Numbered from the stretch's first letter, positions 1 through 6,397 are shown. The stretch: DNA of 6,397 bases from Actinomycetales bacterium (GCA_012513165.1 JAAZCT010000010.1:1-6397); one strand, 5' to 3'. Translations and numbers: made by a program. Notes: generated by a model from the letters alone, not told the origin.

Positions 1-362
1 CCACGCACCACATGGACGAAGCGCAGTCCCTCTCTGACCGAATCCACATCCTGCATCGAGGAAAACTCGCGGCCAGCGGGACCCCTGCTGAGATTTTGGC
101 CGAGAGCCAAAGCAGTCAACTTGTTATTGAGGCGGGAAACGTGGATGAACTTAGCCCGATTCTTGAAGCAATTCCGTCACTCATGAGTTTCGAGGAGATA
201 TCTCCGGGCGTGTGCCGTTTCGCTGTCGATGCAACGCCGGAACTCATGGCCGAAGCGGCCGCGTGGTGCTCTCTGACGGGCGTCGCGGTTCGTGCCATTC
301 GTATCGAACAACCAACCTTGGAAGAACGTTTCCTCGACATCACGAAGGGTACAGACGCATGA
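1..362 (+). CDS. ABC transporter ATP-binding protein, C-terminal part (5'-truncated by the window)
   Basis: This is the end of a nucleotide-binding subunit that would power export by the permease encoded next. The reading frame is open from the window edge, and the first complete codons read THHMDEAQ. This matches the H-loop (switch) of ABC ATPases, usually TTHYMDEAE, so His at codon 6-8 or 9-11 is the switch histidine. The Walker A, Q-loop, signature and Walker B motifs must lie upstream, outside the window. After the H-loop come the usual 'DRI.IL.RGKLAASGTPAEI' segment, a roughly 70-residue C-terminal domain, and a terminal LEERFLDITKG motif typical of the DrrA/CcmA-like drug and polysaccharide exporter ATPases. 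The ATG at position 12 lies inside the H-loop and is not the start. The TGA overlaps the permease ATG (ATGA), so the two are probably translationally coupled. The substrate is unknown. Confidence 0.93.
   Translation, partial: THHMDEAQSLSDRIHILHRGKLAASGTPAEILAESQSSQLVIEAGNVDELSPILEAIPSLMSFEEISPGVCRFAVDATPELMAEAAAWCSLTGVAVRAIRIEQPTLEERFLDITKGTDA
345..349 (+). promoter_or_regulatory. Shine-Dalgarno site of the ABC permease gene
   Basis: AAGGG lies 9 nt upstream of the ATG at 359, inside the last codons of the ATPase gene. It supports 359 as the start, rather than the much longer open frame that extends upstream to 212 and overlaps the ATPase. Confidence 0.6.
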
Positions 363-1123
363 GTCTCGATCTCACGCCAAATCCGGGGGCCGCGCCCGCT
401 CGCACCCGAATTGCTCGCCATGTTGTGATGGAACTCCGGCTGCTTTCTCGTCAAGGCGAGCAACTGCTGCTCACACTGATCATCCCGCTCATGGTGCTGA
501 TCGGCGGCTCGAAAGCCGGAAATATCCTCGACACCGATACGCCGCTCGACTTAATCTTTCCGGGGGTCCTAGCGCTTGCGGTTGTGTCGATGTCGTTCAC
601 CTCTCTAGCGATCGCGACTGGTTTCGCGCGTCGCTACGGCGTACTCAAACATTTAGGAGCCACTCCCCTGTCGCCCCAAGGGTTGTTGTGGGGCAAAGCA
701 CTTGCCATCATCGCCGCCGAGATCGTTCAGTTCGCGGTGTTCGTCTGTACTGCACTGCTACTCGGCTGGCGTTCGCCGCCAAGCACGAACTGGTTCGCCC
801 TAGCAGGGCTCTTGTTCCTTGGCACGATTGCTTTCGCAGCCCTCGCGCTGTTGCTGGCGGGCGCATACCGTGCCGAAATCACTTTGGCTTTGGCGAATCT
901 CCTCTTCGTCCTAGCGCTTGCTTTCGGCGGCATTGTGATGCCTACCGATCGGTTGCCGGCGGTGATGGCCCCGGTCATGGCATACAGTCCAACTGGAGCA
1001 TTAGGCGACGGCATGCGTGCTGTGCTTTTTGAGGGTGCATTCCCCGCTGTTCAACTAGTGGTGCTGAGCGTGTGGGCTGTCGTAGCCTCACTCGCCTGCG
1101 TTCGTTGGTTTCGATGGGAGTGA
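359..1123 (+). CDS. ABC-2 type transporter permease
   Basis: This 254-residue integral membrane protein would form the channel half of the exporter with the preceding ATPase. About six hydrophobic segments are visible, near residues 36-50, 66-87, 112-138, 146-168, 174-194 and 230-250. A charged stretch, RRYGVLKHLGATPLSP (residues 91-106), is the conserved cytoplasmic loop of ABC-2 permeases thought to contact the ATPase. The start at 359 overlaps the ATPase stop by 4 nt and has an AAGGG site 9 nt upstream. The frame stays open to an upstream ATG at 212, but that extension is a translation of the ATPase gene in another frame and is not hydrophobic. The actinobacterial equivalents I recall (for example Rv1457c) also sit beside ctaA and are annotated loosely as antibiotic transport proteins. 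The real substrate is not established, and a role in heme or oxidase assembly is only suggested by the linkage. Confidence 0.9.
   Translation: MSLDLTPNPGAAPARTRIARHVVMELRLLSRQGEQLLLTLIIPLMVLIGGSKAGNILDTDTPLDLIFPGVLALAVVSMSFTSLAIATGFARRYGVLKHLGATPLSPQGLLWGKALAIIAAEIVQFAVFVCTALLLGWRSPPSTNWFALAGLLFLGTIAFAALALLLAGAYRAEITLALANLLFVLALAFGGIVMPTDRLPAVMAPVMAYSPTGALGDGMRAVLFEGAFPAVQLVVLSVWAVVASLACVRWFRWE
1116..1120 (+). promoter_or_regulatory. Possible Shine-Dalgarno site of ctaA
   Basis: GGGAG lies at the very end of the permease gene, 11 nt before the ATG at 1132, which is slightly long spacing. GAAGG at 1126-1130 is too close to that ATG to be used. Two other in-frame starts are possible: ATG 1114 (overlapping the permease by 10 nt) and GTG 1120 (overlapping it by 4 nt). 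Confidence 0.35.
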
Positions 1124-1131
1124 CCGAAGGT

Positions 1132-2013
1132 ATGAGTTTTGAGTTCAGTAGCGCCACCGTGCGCCGATTTGCATGGGCGTCGTTGGTTGCCAACGCTGCC
1201 ATCATCGTGAGTGGAGCGTTAGTGCGCCTCACCGGTTCGGGTTTGGGTTGTCCCACCTGGCCCCGCTGCTCAGACGAATCGTATGTGCCCCACGGCGAAC
1301 TTGGGATCCATGGCGTGATCGAGTTTGGCAACCGACTCATCACCTTCGTAGTGGGGATTGCGGCGGTGCTGGCACTTATCGCGATCTGGAAATCCGTAGA
1401 GCGAACAACGTTTCGAATGCGGTTAGCATTGTTTGTTGCCTTGGGTGTGCCGCTTCAAGCTGGAATCGGTGGAATTACAGTTTTGACCGGCCTCAACCCG
1501 TGGATCGTTGGCTTGCATCTGGTGCTGTCGGTCGTGATGGTTGCGCTCGCGGCCTGGCTTGTGTTTGATCTGAGCGCGATTTACGGGCAGGTGAATTCTG
1601 GCACCTCTCGACTCTCCATCGCGGCCTATACGGTTTTGTGTGCCTCGATCTATCTGGGCACAGTCGTGACCGGCGCTGGACCTCACGCTGGTGACTCAGG
1701 CGCGTTGCGTAATGGCTTGGATCCAGAGACGTGGAGCAAACTCCACGCGTGGTCCGTTTGGATATTCGTTGCCATGATGGTGGTGTTGCTATGGCGCGTG
1801 CGTACTGATCCTGCCCAGAACCGCGCTATCGCAGTTCTGGTTTTGTCTTTGGCTCAAGGCGGAATCGGGTATGCCCAGTACTTCACAGGGCTACCGATTT
1901 CACTGGTTATTCTGCATTTGGCTGGAGCGACCGTCGTGCTGATCGCTGCAACCTGGTTCTTGGCGGCAACTGCGAAGGCAGAAACCCGAACCAGCGCCCG
2001 CTTCGTAAGTTAG
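1132..2013 (+). CDS. ctaA: Heme A synthase (CtaA/COX15 family)
   Basis: This enzyme converts heme O to heme A by oxidising the C8 methyl group, supplying the cofactor of aa3-type cytochrome oxidase. It acts in the cytoplasmic membrane. The 293 residues give about eight transmembrane helices in two similar halves, as in the family. Visible family marks are the SGALVRLTGSGLGC segment ending in Cys40, then WPRC with Cys46 (the extracytoplasmic cysteine pair), E64-F-G-N67-R68 after the first loop, His129 (GLHL), GPHAGD with His185, His205 (KLHAWS) and His262 (LHLAGA). The histidines at 129, 205 and 262 fit three of the four heme-ligand positions known from Bacillus CtaA. The fourth appears as Asn67 in an ExxN motif, discussed in the findings. 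I chose the start at 1132 because of the GGGAG upstream and the short N-terminus; 1114 or 1120 would add 6 or 4 residues. The gene lies 8 nt after the permease stop and probably shares its transcript. Its TAG overlaps the stop of the convergent gene. Confidence 0.93.
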   Translation: MSFEFSSATVRRFAWASLVANAAIIVSGALVRLTGSGLGCPTWPRCSDESYVPHGELGIHGVIEFGNRLITFVVGIAAVLALIAIWKSVERTTFRMRLALFVALGVPLQAGIGGITVLTGLNPWIVGLHLVLSVVMVALAAWLVFDLSAIYGQVNSGTSRLSIAAYTVLCASIYLGTVVTGAGPHAGDSGALRNGLDPETWSKLHAWSVWIFVAMMVVLLWRVRTDPAQNRAIAVLVLSLAQGGIGYAQYFTGLPISLVILHLAGATVVLIAATWFLAATAKAETRTSARFVS

Positions 2014-2378
2014 GCGGGAAGCTCTGAGGTGCCAGATCGACCTTCTTGGATGCGCGTGACGCCAATAGCAACCGCAGTGGACAGCGCCAAAGCCATGATG
2101 ATCACGAGGTAAGGGCTCAAACCTAACAAGCCTGTGGCATTCGTTCCTTGGACGACGTCCCAACCGATCGCATAGCCTGCGGACGTTGCAGGAACGGCGT
2201 GGGCGACTTGGCTGGGACGAAACTTCCACGTCAGGTAGCCAATGGCGATCAGGAATGTTCCGATGGACATCGTGAAGTTCCACCACTTGGGCTCATTGAT
2301 GACGAACGCACCCAGCCACAGAGTCGCGCAAAGGGCGCCGAAGAATCCAGCGATGAGCCACGTTCTGAAAGCTGCCAT
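2010..2378 (-). CDS. Small three-helix membrane protein of unknown function, coupled to ctaB
   Basis: I do not recognise this 122-residue protein. Three hydrophobic segments are visible, near residues 7-27, 33-52 and 88-107. Between the second and third lies a roughly 35-residue polar loop (residues 53-87) with WKFRPSQ and GWDVVQG. The tail is short and polar (QEGRSGTSELPA). There is a Trp-rich turn (EPKWWNF, residues 29-35) between helices 1 and 2. No signal-peptide cleavage site, metal-ligand cluster or nucleotide motif is apparent; the single Cys17 is inside helix 1. It starts 4 nt after the ctaB stop, with TAAGG at 2386-2390 inside the end of ctaB, so it is probably co-translated with ctaB. 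That placement suggests a role in heme A synthesis or oxidase assembly, but this is inference from context only. Its TAA overlaps the ctaA TAG on the opposite strand. The gene is real by its coding character, RBS and operon fit; only the function is open. Confidence 0.82.
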   Translation of the reverse strand: MAAFRTWLIAGFFGALCATLWLGAFVINEPKWWNFTMSIGTFLIAIGYLTWKFRPSQVAHAVPATSAGYAIGWDVVQGTNATGLLGLSPYLVIIMALALSTAVAIGVTRIQEGRSGTSELPA

Positions 2379-2382
2379 GTGT

Positions 2383-3318
2383 CTACCTTAGGAAGGGGTC
2401 AATGGCCGCGGCCACAAACAAGAGCGCAAGGTACGCGTTTGAATAATGGAACAGGCGCATCGGCTTGATAACCGATAGTTCATCTGAGGTCTTGGTACGT
2501 GACCACAAGTCGTAAGCCTCTGTCAGGAACACGATGCCCAAGATGATGGCGATAGTTGGATAGAACGCCCCCATGCCTGCAACCGGCCACAACGCGACTG
2601 ACGTGATGACTGTGGCCCAGGTATAAATAACGATCTGGCGACCAGTTTCAGCCGAGGTGGCAACGGAAGGAAGCATAGGCACGCCGGCGTTGGCGTAGTC
2701 CTCGCGATAGCGCAGTGCGAGCGCCCAAAAGTGCGGCGGTGTCCAGAAGAACACCACTAAGAACAGGATGAAAGGCGTCCACGCGAGTTCGTTGGTGACT
2801 GCGGTCCAGCCGATCAGCGGTGGGAAACAACCGGCCGCGCCTCCCCACACAATGTTTTGCGTGGTGCGGCGTTTCAGGATCATGGTGTAGCCGACGACGT
2901 AAAAAACGTTTGCTGTGAGAGCCAACAGAGACGACAACCAGTTGACGTAAAACCCGAGCCATAACGTCGAGAGAACGCCGAGTACGAGACCGAAAATTAG
3001 AGCATGCCGTGTGTCTACTTGATGGCGCGGCAAAGGGCGCCGAGAGGTGCGCCGCATTTTCACGTCGATGTCTGCATCGACAACACAGTTCAGAGCATTG
3101 GCCGAACCAGCGGATAACGAACCGCCAATAAGCGTGGCCGTGACGAGCCAGAGCGATGGCACGCCTTGCGCCGCAAGGAACATGACGGGCACCGTCGTGA
3201 GTAACAGCAGTTCGATGATGCGCGGCTTTGTCAAAGCGATATAGGCAACGAGCACATGCTTGAAACGAGTCAAACCCCCTAAGGATTCGGTTGGGGTCTG
3301 TGGATTGAGGGCAGTCAC
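2383..3318 (-). CDS. ctaB: Protoheme IX farnesyltransferase (heme O synthase)
   Basis: This UbiA-superfamily membrane prenyltransferase transfers a farnesyl group from farnesyl diphosphate to heme B, making heme O for CtaA. The 311 residues are of normal length and almost entirely hydrophobic apart from the cytoplasmic loops. Visible motifs are KPRIIEL (31-37), the first Asp-rich motif N77-CVV-D81-ADI-D85 followed by KMRRTSRRPLP, YTMILKRRT (144-152), WTPPHFWALA (192-201) and the second motif DYANAGVPMLP (207-217). These are the diagnostic CtaB/COX10 signatures. The start is a GTG whose first base is 3318. There is no clear Shine-Dalgarno sequence before it, but a TAGACT hexamer lies 7 nt upstream, suggesting a leaderless transcript. 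The gene is divergent from tkt and is followed after 4 nt by the small membrane protein gene. Confidence 0.96.
   Translation of the reverse strand: MTALNPQTPTESLGGLTRFKHVLVAYIALTKPRIIELLLLTTVPVMFLAAQGVPSLWLVTATLIGGSLSAGSANALNCVVDADIDVKMRRTSRRPLPRHQVDTRHALIFGLVLGVLSTLWLGFYVNWLSSLLALTANVFYVVGYTMILKRRTTQNIVWGGAAGCFPPLIGWTAVTNELAWTPFILFLVVFFWTPPHFWALALRYREDYANAGVPMLPSVATSAETGRQIVIYTWATVITSVALWPVAGMGAFYPTIAIILGIVFLTEAYDLWSRTKTSDELSVIKPMRLFHYSNAYLALLFVAAAIDPFLR
2386..2390 (-). promoter_or_regulatory. Shine-Dalgarno site of the small membrane protein gene
   Basis: Read on the minus strand, TAAGG lies within the last sense codons and stop region of ctaB, 7 nt before the ATG whose first base is 2378. 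The spacing is good and supports this start. It also implies that ribosomes finishing ctaB could re-initiate here. Confidence 0.6.
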
Positions 3319-3325
3319 ATGATGC

Positions 3326-3331
3326 AGTCTA
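3326..3331 (-). promoter_or_regulatory. Candidate ctaB promoter -10 element (leaderless)
   Basis: Read on the minus strand this is TAGACT, fitting the actinobacterial TAnnnT consensus. Seven bases separate it from the ctaB GTG, so transcription would begin at or one base before the start codon. No good -35 hexamer is seen at 17-18 nt spacing (AACCGA or AAACCG). The lack of a Shine-Dalgarno site before GTG favours this reading. Confidence 0.4.
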
Positions 3332-3343
3332 TCCCTCGGACGC

Positions 3344-3349
3344 TAGGCT
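3344..3349 (+). promoter_or_regulatory. Candidate tkt promoter -10 element
   Basis: TAGGCT fits TAnnnT and would place transcription initiation near 3356, giving a leader of about 35 nt that contains the AGGAG site of tkt. The expected -35 position (about 3320-3326) has no good hexamer and overlaps the candidate -10 element of ctaB. This is a weak call made by eye. Confidence 0.25.
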
Positions 3350-3378
3350 CGGTTTGTACACCTCGCGTACCACTATTC

Positions 3379-3383
3379 AGGAG
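3379..3383 (+). promoter_or_regulatory. Shine-Dalgarno site of tkt that decides a TTG start
   Basis: AGGAG lies 7 nt before the TTG at 3391, an ideal arrangement. It argues for TTG 3391 over the in-frame ATG codons at 3319 and 3322. GAGGG at 3307-3311 stands 7 nt before ATG 3319, but it lies inside the ctaB coding start, and the residues encoded between 3319 and 3390 do not look like transketolase. Confidence 0.7.
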
Positions 3384-3390
3384 AACTGCG

Positions 3391-5574
3391 TTGAGCGACG
3401 TAACCCAGAATCCCACTAACACATTTACATGGACTGATGCGGACAAGCGTGCCGTAGACACGGCGAGGCTCCTAGCTGCCGATGCAGTTCAAAAAGCCGG
3501 ACACGGACACCCAGGAACTGCCATGAGTCTGGCGCCTGCTGCGTATATGTTGTACCAGAAAATCATGCGCCACAATCCCGCTGATCCGTCCTGGAATGGT
3601 CGCGACAGGTTCCTGCTTTCGTGCGGACATTCAAGCCTGACCCAATACATCCAGTTGTTCCTTGCTGGATACTCCTTGTCGCTAGACGATCTCAAAGCTC
3701 TGCGCACGTGGGGCAGCCAAACGCCTGCGCACCCAGAGTATGGCCACACGCCCGGCGTGGAAGTAACCACAGGTCCGCTTGGACAGGGCATCGCAAACGG
3801 CGTCGGCATGGCAATGGCTGCTCGGCGCGAACGGGGTTTATTTGATCCGTTCGCAGCTCCAGGCGAAAGCCCATTTGATCACCATATTTACGTCATTGCT
3901 TCGGACGGCGATATGCAAGAAGGCGTGTCGGCAGAAGCCTCATCTTTGGGTGGTCTGCAGCAACTTGGCAACCTGACCGTGATCTACGACGACAACAAGA
4001 TCTCTATTGAAGACGACACCAGCATCTCCTTCACTGAAGATGTCGCGCTGCGCTATGAAGCGTATGGCTGGCACGTGCAAACCGTCGATTGGACCCAAGG
4101 CGGTGCGGGATATGTTGAGGATGTTGAAGCTCTCGCCGACGCCACGCTCGCTGCCCGTGCTGTGACCGACAAACCCAGCCTCATCGTCTTGCGCACGATT
4201 ATTGCCTGGCCGGCACCGACCGCTCGCAACACAGGCGCATCCCACGGTGCGGCTTTGGGCGAAGCAGAAATCCGAGCAACGAAAGAGCTCTTGGGCTTCG
4301 ATCCTGCTGAAGACTTTGCTGTTGATGCCGACGTTCTCGAACACGCTCATGCAGCGAAGGCCCGAGGCCAGGCAGCACAGGATGAGTGGCAAGTTCAATT
4401 TGATCTCTGGGCCAACTCGAATAGAGACCGCAAGCAACTTCTCGATCGCTTGAACTCCAAAGAACTGCCAGAGGGCTGGGATTCTGAGTTGCCGGTCTAT
4501 GAGGCTGATGCGAAGGGCGTAGCCACACGAGTTGCCTCAGGTGCTTTCCTGAGCGCTGCCGCAAAGAACTTGCCCGAATTGTGGGGCGGCTCGGCAGACC
4601 TCGCTGGCTCGAACAACACCACACCCAAGGGCGAGATTTCGTTCCTGCCTCCCTCGAACTCAAGTGATGCTGTTCGTGGCCAGTGGTACGGGCGTGTGCT
4701 TCACTTCGGTATTCGCGAACACGCCATGGGCGCGATCATGAACGGTATGGCCTTGCATGGGCCCACTCGTCCGTACGGCGGCACGTTCTTGGTGTTCAGC
4801 GACTACATGCGACCAGCAGTTCGCTTGTCTGCGCTTCAAGGATTGCCAGTGACGTATGTGTGGACCCACGACTCCATCGGCCTTGGCGAGGACGGTCCGA
4901 CCCACCAGCCCGTCGAACACGTCATGTCACTACGCGCCATTCCTGGTCTTGACGTGATCCGTCCCGCGGATGCCAATGAAACGATCGAAGCCTGGAAGAT
5001 TTTGCTAGGCCGTACCGATCGCCCAGCAGCATTGGCTCTCACTCGTCAGAACGTCCCGGTCTTTGAACGGGGCGGAGATTGGGGCTCCGCAGAAGGCGTC
5101 GCTAAGGGCGCTTACGTCTTGCTGGATTCGCCGGCTGATCTAGACAAGGCGGGACCGGATGTTGTCCTCATAGCCACTGGCTCTGAAGTCCAGGTAGCCG
5201 TTCAAGCACGGGCGCGTCTCAGTGCGAAGGGAATTGCGGCACGCGTAGTTTCGATGCCCTGTCTTGAATGGTTCGAAGAGCAAACGCCTGAATATCGCGA
5301 TAGCGTCATCCCACCACGCGTTCGAGCACGTGTGGCCGTCGAAGCGGGCATTTCGCTCGGTTGGCGAGACATCGTAGGCGACGCAGGTGAAGTTGTTTCA
5401 CTCGAGCACTTCGGCGCTTCGGCACCGTTCGGTGAACTTTTCGAACGTTTCGGCATCACGCCAGAAGCCGTCGTGAACGCGGCCGAGCAGTCGATTTCAA
5501 CTGCGGCACGCAACGACGGTTTCGCAGTCAAGGTTCGACCCACAGGATCGCCCATGCCGGATCTGAGTAAATGA
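3391..5574 (+). CDS. tkt: Transketolase
   Basis: This thiamine-diphosphate enzyme moves two-carbon ketol units between sugar phosphates in the cytoplasmic non-oxidative pentose phosphate pathway. With the TTG start it has 727 residues, close to actinobacterial relatives. The three usual regions are present. The N-terminal ThDP-binding domain has GHGHPG (37-42), CGH with His80, [14 protein letters not shown] then GPLGQG (128-133), the metal/ThDP motif SDGDMQEG (171-178) with DDNKISIED (200-208), and SHG with His285. The middle domain has [15 protein letters not shown] (396-410), GIREHAMG (440-447) with the catalytic Glu443, and [12 protein letters not shown] (499-510) with His505. The phosphate-binding LTRQN carries Arg552. 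The C-terminal domain contains [11 protein letters not shown] and [19 protein letters not shown] (670-688). Ser171 replaces the first Gly of the GDG motif, as I recall for mycobacterial transketolase, so it is not a defect. The gene diverges from ctaB and precedes tal by 97 nt. Confidence 0.97.
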   Translation: MSDVTQNPTNTFTWTDADKRAVDTARLLAADAVQKAGHGHPGTAMSLAPAAYMLYQKIMRHNPADPSWNGRDRFLLSCGHSSLTQYIQLFLAGYSLSLDDLKALRTWGSQTPAHPEYGHTPGVEVTTGPLGQGIANGVGMAMAARRERGLFDPFAAPGESPFDHHIYVIASDGDMQEGVSAEASSLGGLQQLGNLTVIYDDNKISIEDDTSISFTEDVALRYEAYGWHVQTVDWTQGGAGYVEDVEALADATLAARAVTDKPSLIVLRTIIAWPAPTARNTGASHGAALGEAEIRATKELLGFDPAEDFAVDADVLEHAHAAKARGQAAQDEWQVQFDLWANSNRDRKQLLDRLNSKELPEGWDSELPVYEADAKGVATRVASGAFLSAAAKNLPELWGGSADLAGSNNTTPKGEISFLPPSNSSDAVRGQWYGRVLHFGIREHAMGAIMNGMALHGPTRPYGGTFLVFSDYMRPAVRLSALQGLPVTYVWTHDSIGLGEDGPTHQPVEHVMSLRAIPGLDVIRPADANETIEAWKILLGRTDRPAALALTRQNVPVFERGGDWGSAEGVAKGAYVLLDSPADLDKAGPDVVLIATGSEVQVAVQARARLSAKGIAARVVSMPCLEWFEEQTPEYRDSVIPPRVRARVAVEAGISLGWRDIVGDAGEVVSLEHFGASAPFGELFERFGITPEAVVNAAEQSISTAARNDGFAVKVRPTGSPMPDLSK

Positions 5575-5659
5575 CCACATTCGACCGGACCTGAGTTCAC
5601 AAGGAACCTCACGACGCCCCACATTGCGAGAGCTGCACCGCACTTTTTGCACCTCGCTG

Positions 5660-5665
5660 AAAGGA
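5660..5665 (+). promoter_or_regulatory. Shine-Dalgarno site of tal
   Basis: AAAGGA lies 6 nt before the ATG at 5672. It supports this start over the out-of-frame ATG at 5665. Confidence 0.65.
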
Positions 5666-5671
5666 TGCACG

Positions 5672-6397
5672 ATGACTACCCCAACCAGCGAACTTGCACG
5701 CCAAGGCGTTTCCATTTGGCTCGATGATCTCTCACGAGATCGGATCGAAACGGGCAATTTGGCCACGCTCATGTCGAGTCATGGTGTGGTTGGTGTGACC
5801 ACAAATCCGACTATCTTCGCCAACGCCTTGGCGAAGGGCGAACGCTACCGTCCAAGCATCGCTGCGCTGGTTGCTTCGGGAGCCAGCGTCGACGAGGTCA
5901 TCGAGGGTCTGACGACCGACGACGTGCGGATGGCATGCGAACTGTTCGCACAGGTCTACGAGAGCACGGACGGCATCGATGGCCGGGTTTCCATTGAGGT
6001 GGCACCAACGCTCGCCCAGGACACTGAGGGCACGATCGATGCAGCTCAGCGTATCTGGGGCATCGTCGATAAGCCGAACGTTCTGATCAAGATTCCGGCG
6101 ACCGAGGCCGGATTGCCCGCGATCGCCGCCACGATCGCGGCTGGAATTAGCGTCAACGTCACGTTGATTTTCTCGGTCGAACGCTACCGAGCCGTGATGG
6201 ATGCCTACCTTTACGGTCTCGAACAAGCTTTAGCCGAAGGTCGCGATATCTCGACGATTCACTCGGTTGCGTCGTTCTTCATCAGTCGCCTTGATTCGGC
6301 AGTGGACGCTCAACTTCCCGACTCAAGCGAACTGCGCGGCCAAGCCGCTGTTGCCAACGCACAGTTGGCTTATGCGGCATTCCGTGAAGTGTTTGAA
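5672..6397 (+). CDS. tal: Transaldolase (3'-truncated by the window)
   Basis: This Schiff-base aldolase transfers a dihydroxyacetone unit from sedoheptulose 7-phosphate to glyceraldehyde 3-phosphate, giving erythrose 4-phosphate and fructose 6-phosphate. The frame is open from ATG 5672 to the window end, 242 codons with no stop. The full protein in actinobacteria is about 370 residues, so roughly a third is missing. Motifs visible in order are [11 protein letters not shown] with Asp18/Asp19, GVTTNPTIF (41-49), RVSIEVAP with Glu109, VLIKIPAT with the Schiff-base Lys140, VNVTLIFS (161-168) and [11 protein letters not shown] (198-208). These are the catalytic and phosphate-pocket segments of the transaldolase family. 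The insertion between the first strands and the length of the N-terminal part fit the long actinobacterial Tal type rather than the short archaeal-like or FSA enzymes. It follows tkt by 97 nt on the same strand, with no convincing terminator between, so the two are probably co-transcribed. Confidence 0.95.
   Translation, partial: MTTPTSELARQGVSIWLDDLSRDRIETGNLATLMSSHGVVGVTTNPTIFANALAKGERYRPSIAALVASGASVDEVIEGLTTDDVRMACELFAQVYESTDGIDGRVSIEVAPTLAQDTEGTIDAAQRIWGIVDKPNVLIKIPATEAGLPAIAATIAAGISVNVTLIFSVERYRAVMDAYLYGLEQALAEGRDISTIHSVASFFISRLDSAVDAQLPDSSELRGQAAVANAQLAYAAFREVFE

Noticed and set aside
566..921. A 14-nt direct repeat at 566-579 and 908-921, containing CTAGCGCTTGC
   Set aside because: Both copies are in the permease frame and encode the same hydrophobic Val-Leu-Ala-Leu-Ala stretch in transmembrane helices. 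This is best explained by coding coincidence, not a mobile or regulatory repeat.
292..1032. A 246-codon open frame on the + strand inside the permease gene
   Set aside because: It is rich in Arg, His and Ser, has no recognisable motif, and is fully covered by the permease frame, which has clear membrane helices. It is a shadow frame of GC-rich coding DNA.
1932..2378. Possible loss of function or frameshift at the ctaA 3' end, because of the overlap with the opposite gene
   Set aside because: CtaA keeps all expected helices and the last histidine (His262) and ends at a normal length, so the overlap is simply compact convergent gene packing.
3940..4663. Long minus-strand open frames inside tkt (165 and 154 codons)
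   Set aside because: They lie opposite highly conserved transketolase coding sequence and show no domain, RBS or promoter. They are typical antisense shadows.
5593..5610. A small hairpin (GAGTTC, 5-nt loop, GAAC-CTC with a bulge) in the tkt-tal gap as a possible terminator
   Set aside because: The stem is only about 6 bp with a bulge and has no following T-run. It is unlikely to stop transcription, so tkt and tal are treated as one unit.
5626..5657. A GCGAG...CTCGC inverted repeat around a T5 tract upstream of tal
   Set aside because: The arms are 5 bp with a 22-nt interior, and the T-run lies inside the loop rather than after the stem. It is not a terminator, and no riboswitch-like fold is evident in a gap of this size.
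5732..6226. A 164-codon minus-strand open frame opposite tal
   Set aside because: It overlaps the conserved catalytic core of transaldolase and has no independent support.

Overview
This window looks like a chromosomal segment of an actinomycete (Actinomycetota) of moderately high GC. It carries housekeeping genes for heme A synthesis and the non-oxidative pentose phosphate pathway. The call rests on actinobacterial-type proteins: the transketolase has the SDGDMQEG and GEDGPTHQP patterns and reads very like the mycobacterial enzyme, the transaldolase begins like long actinobacterial Tal, and CtaA has the EFGNR motif. The gene order and relative orientations also match, from memory, the Mycobacterium tuberculosis Rv1448c (tal) to Rv1458c (ABC ATPase) block. 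The genus cannot be fixed from the sequence.

Layout from left to right. Positions 1-2013 (+ strand) hold a tight, translationally coupled run: the 3' end of an ABC-transporter ATPase gene, an ABC-2 type permease and ctaA (heme A synthase). Positions 2010-3318 (- strand) hold ctaB (heme O synthase) followed 4 nt later by a 122-residue three-helix membrane protein of unknown function. The stop codon of this small gene overlaps the ctaA stop codon. Positions 3319-3390 are a very short divergent control region. Positions 3391-6397 (+ strand) hold tkt (transketolase) and the first 242 codons of tal (transaldolase), which runs off the window.

How the genes fit together: CtaB farnesylates heme B to heme O and CtaA oxidises heme O to heme A, the cofactor of aa3-type cytochrome c oxidase. 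The two enzymes are encoded by convergent transcription units. The ABC exporter travels with ctaA, but its substrate cannot be read from the sequence. Tkt and Tal act in sequence to interconvert pentose, triose and hexose phosphates.

I found no RNA gene, mobile element, CRISPR array, prophage or clear intrinsic terminator, and no convincing evidence of a new multi-gene system. The most useful leads are the unknown membrane protein coupled to ctaB, the probable leaderless GTG start of ctaB with a -10 element interleaved with a divergent tkt promoter, the Asn in place of the expected His in CtaA, and the tkt start at TTG 3391 rather than at the upstream ATG.
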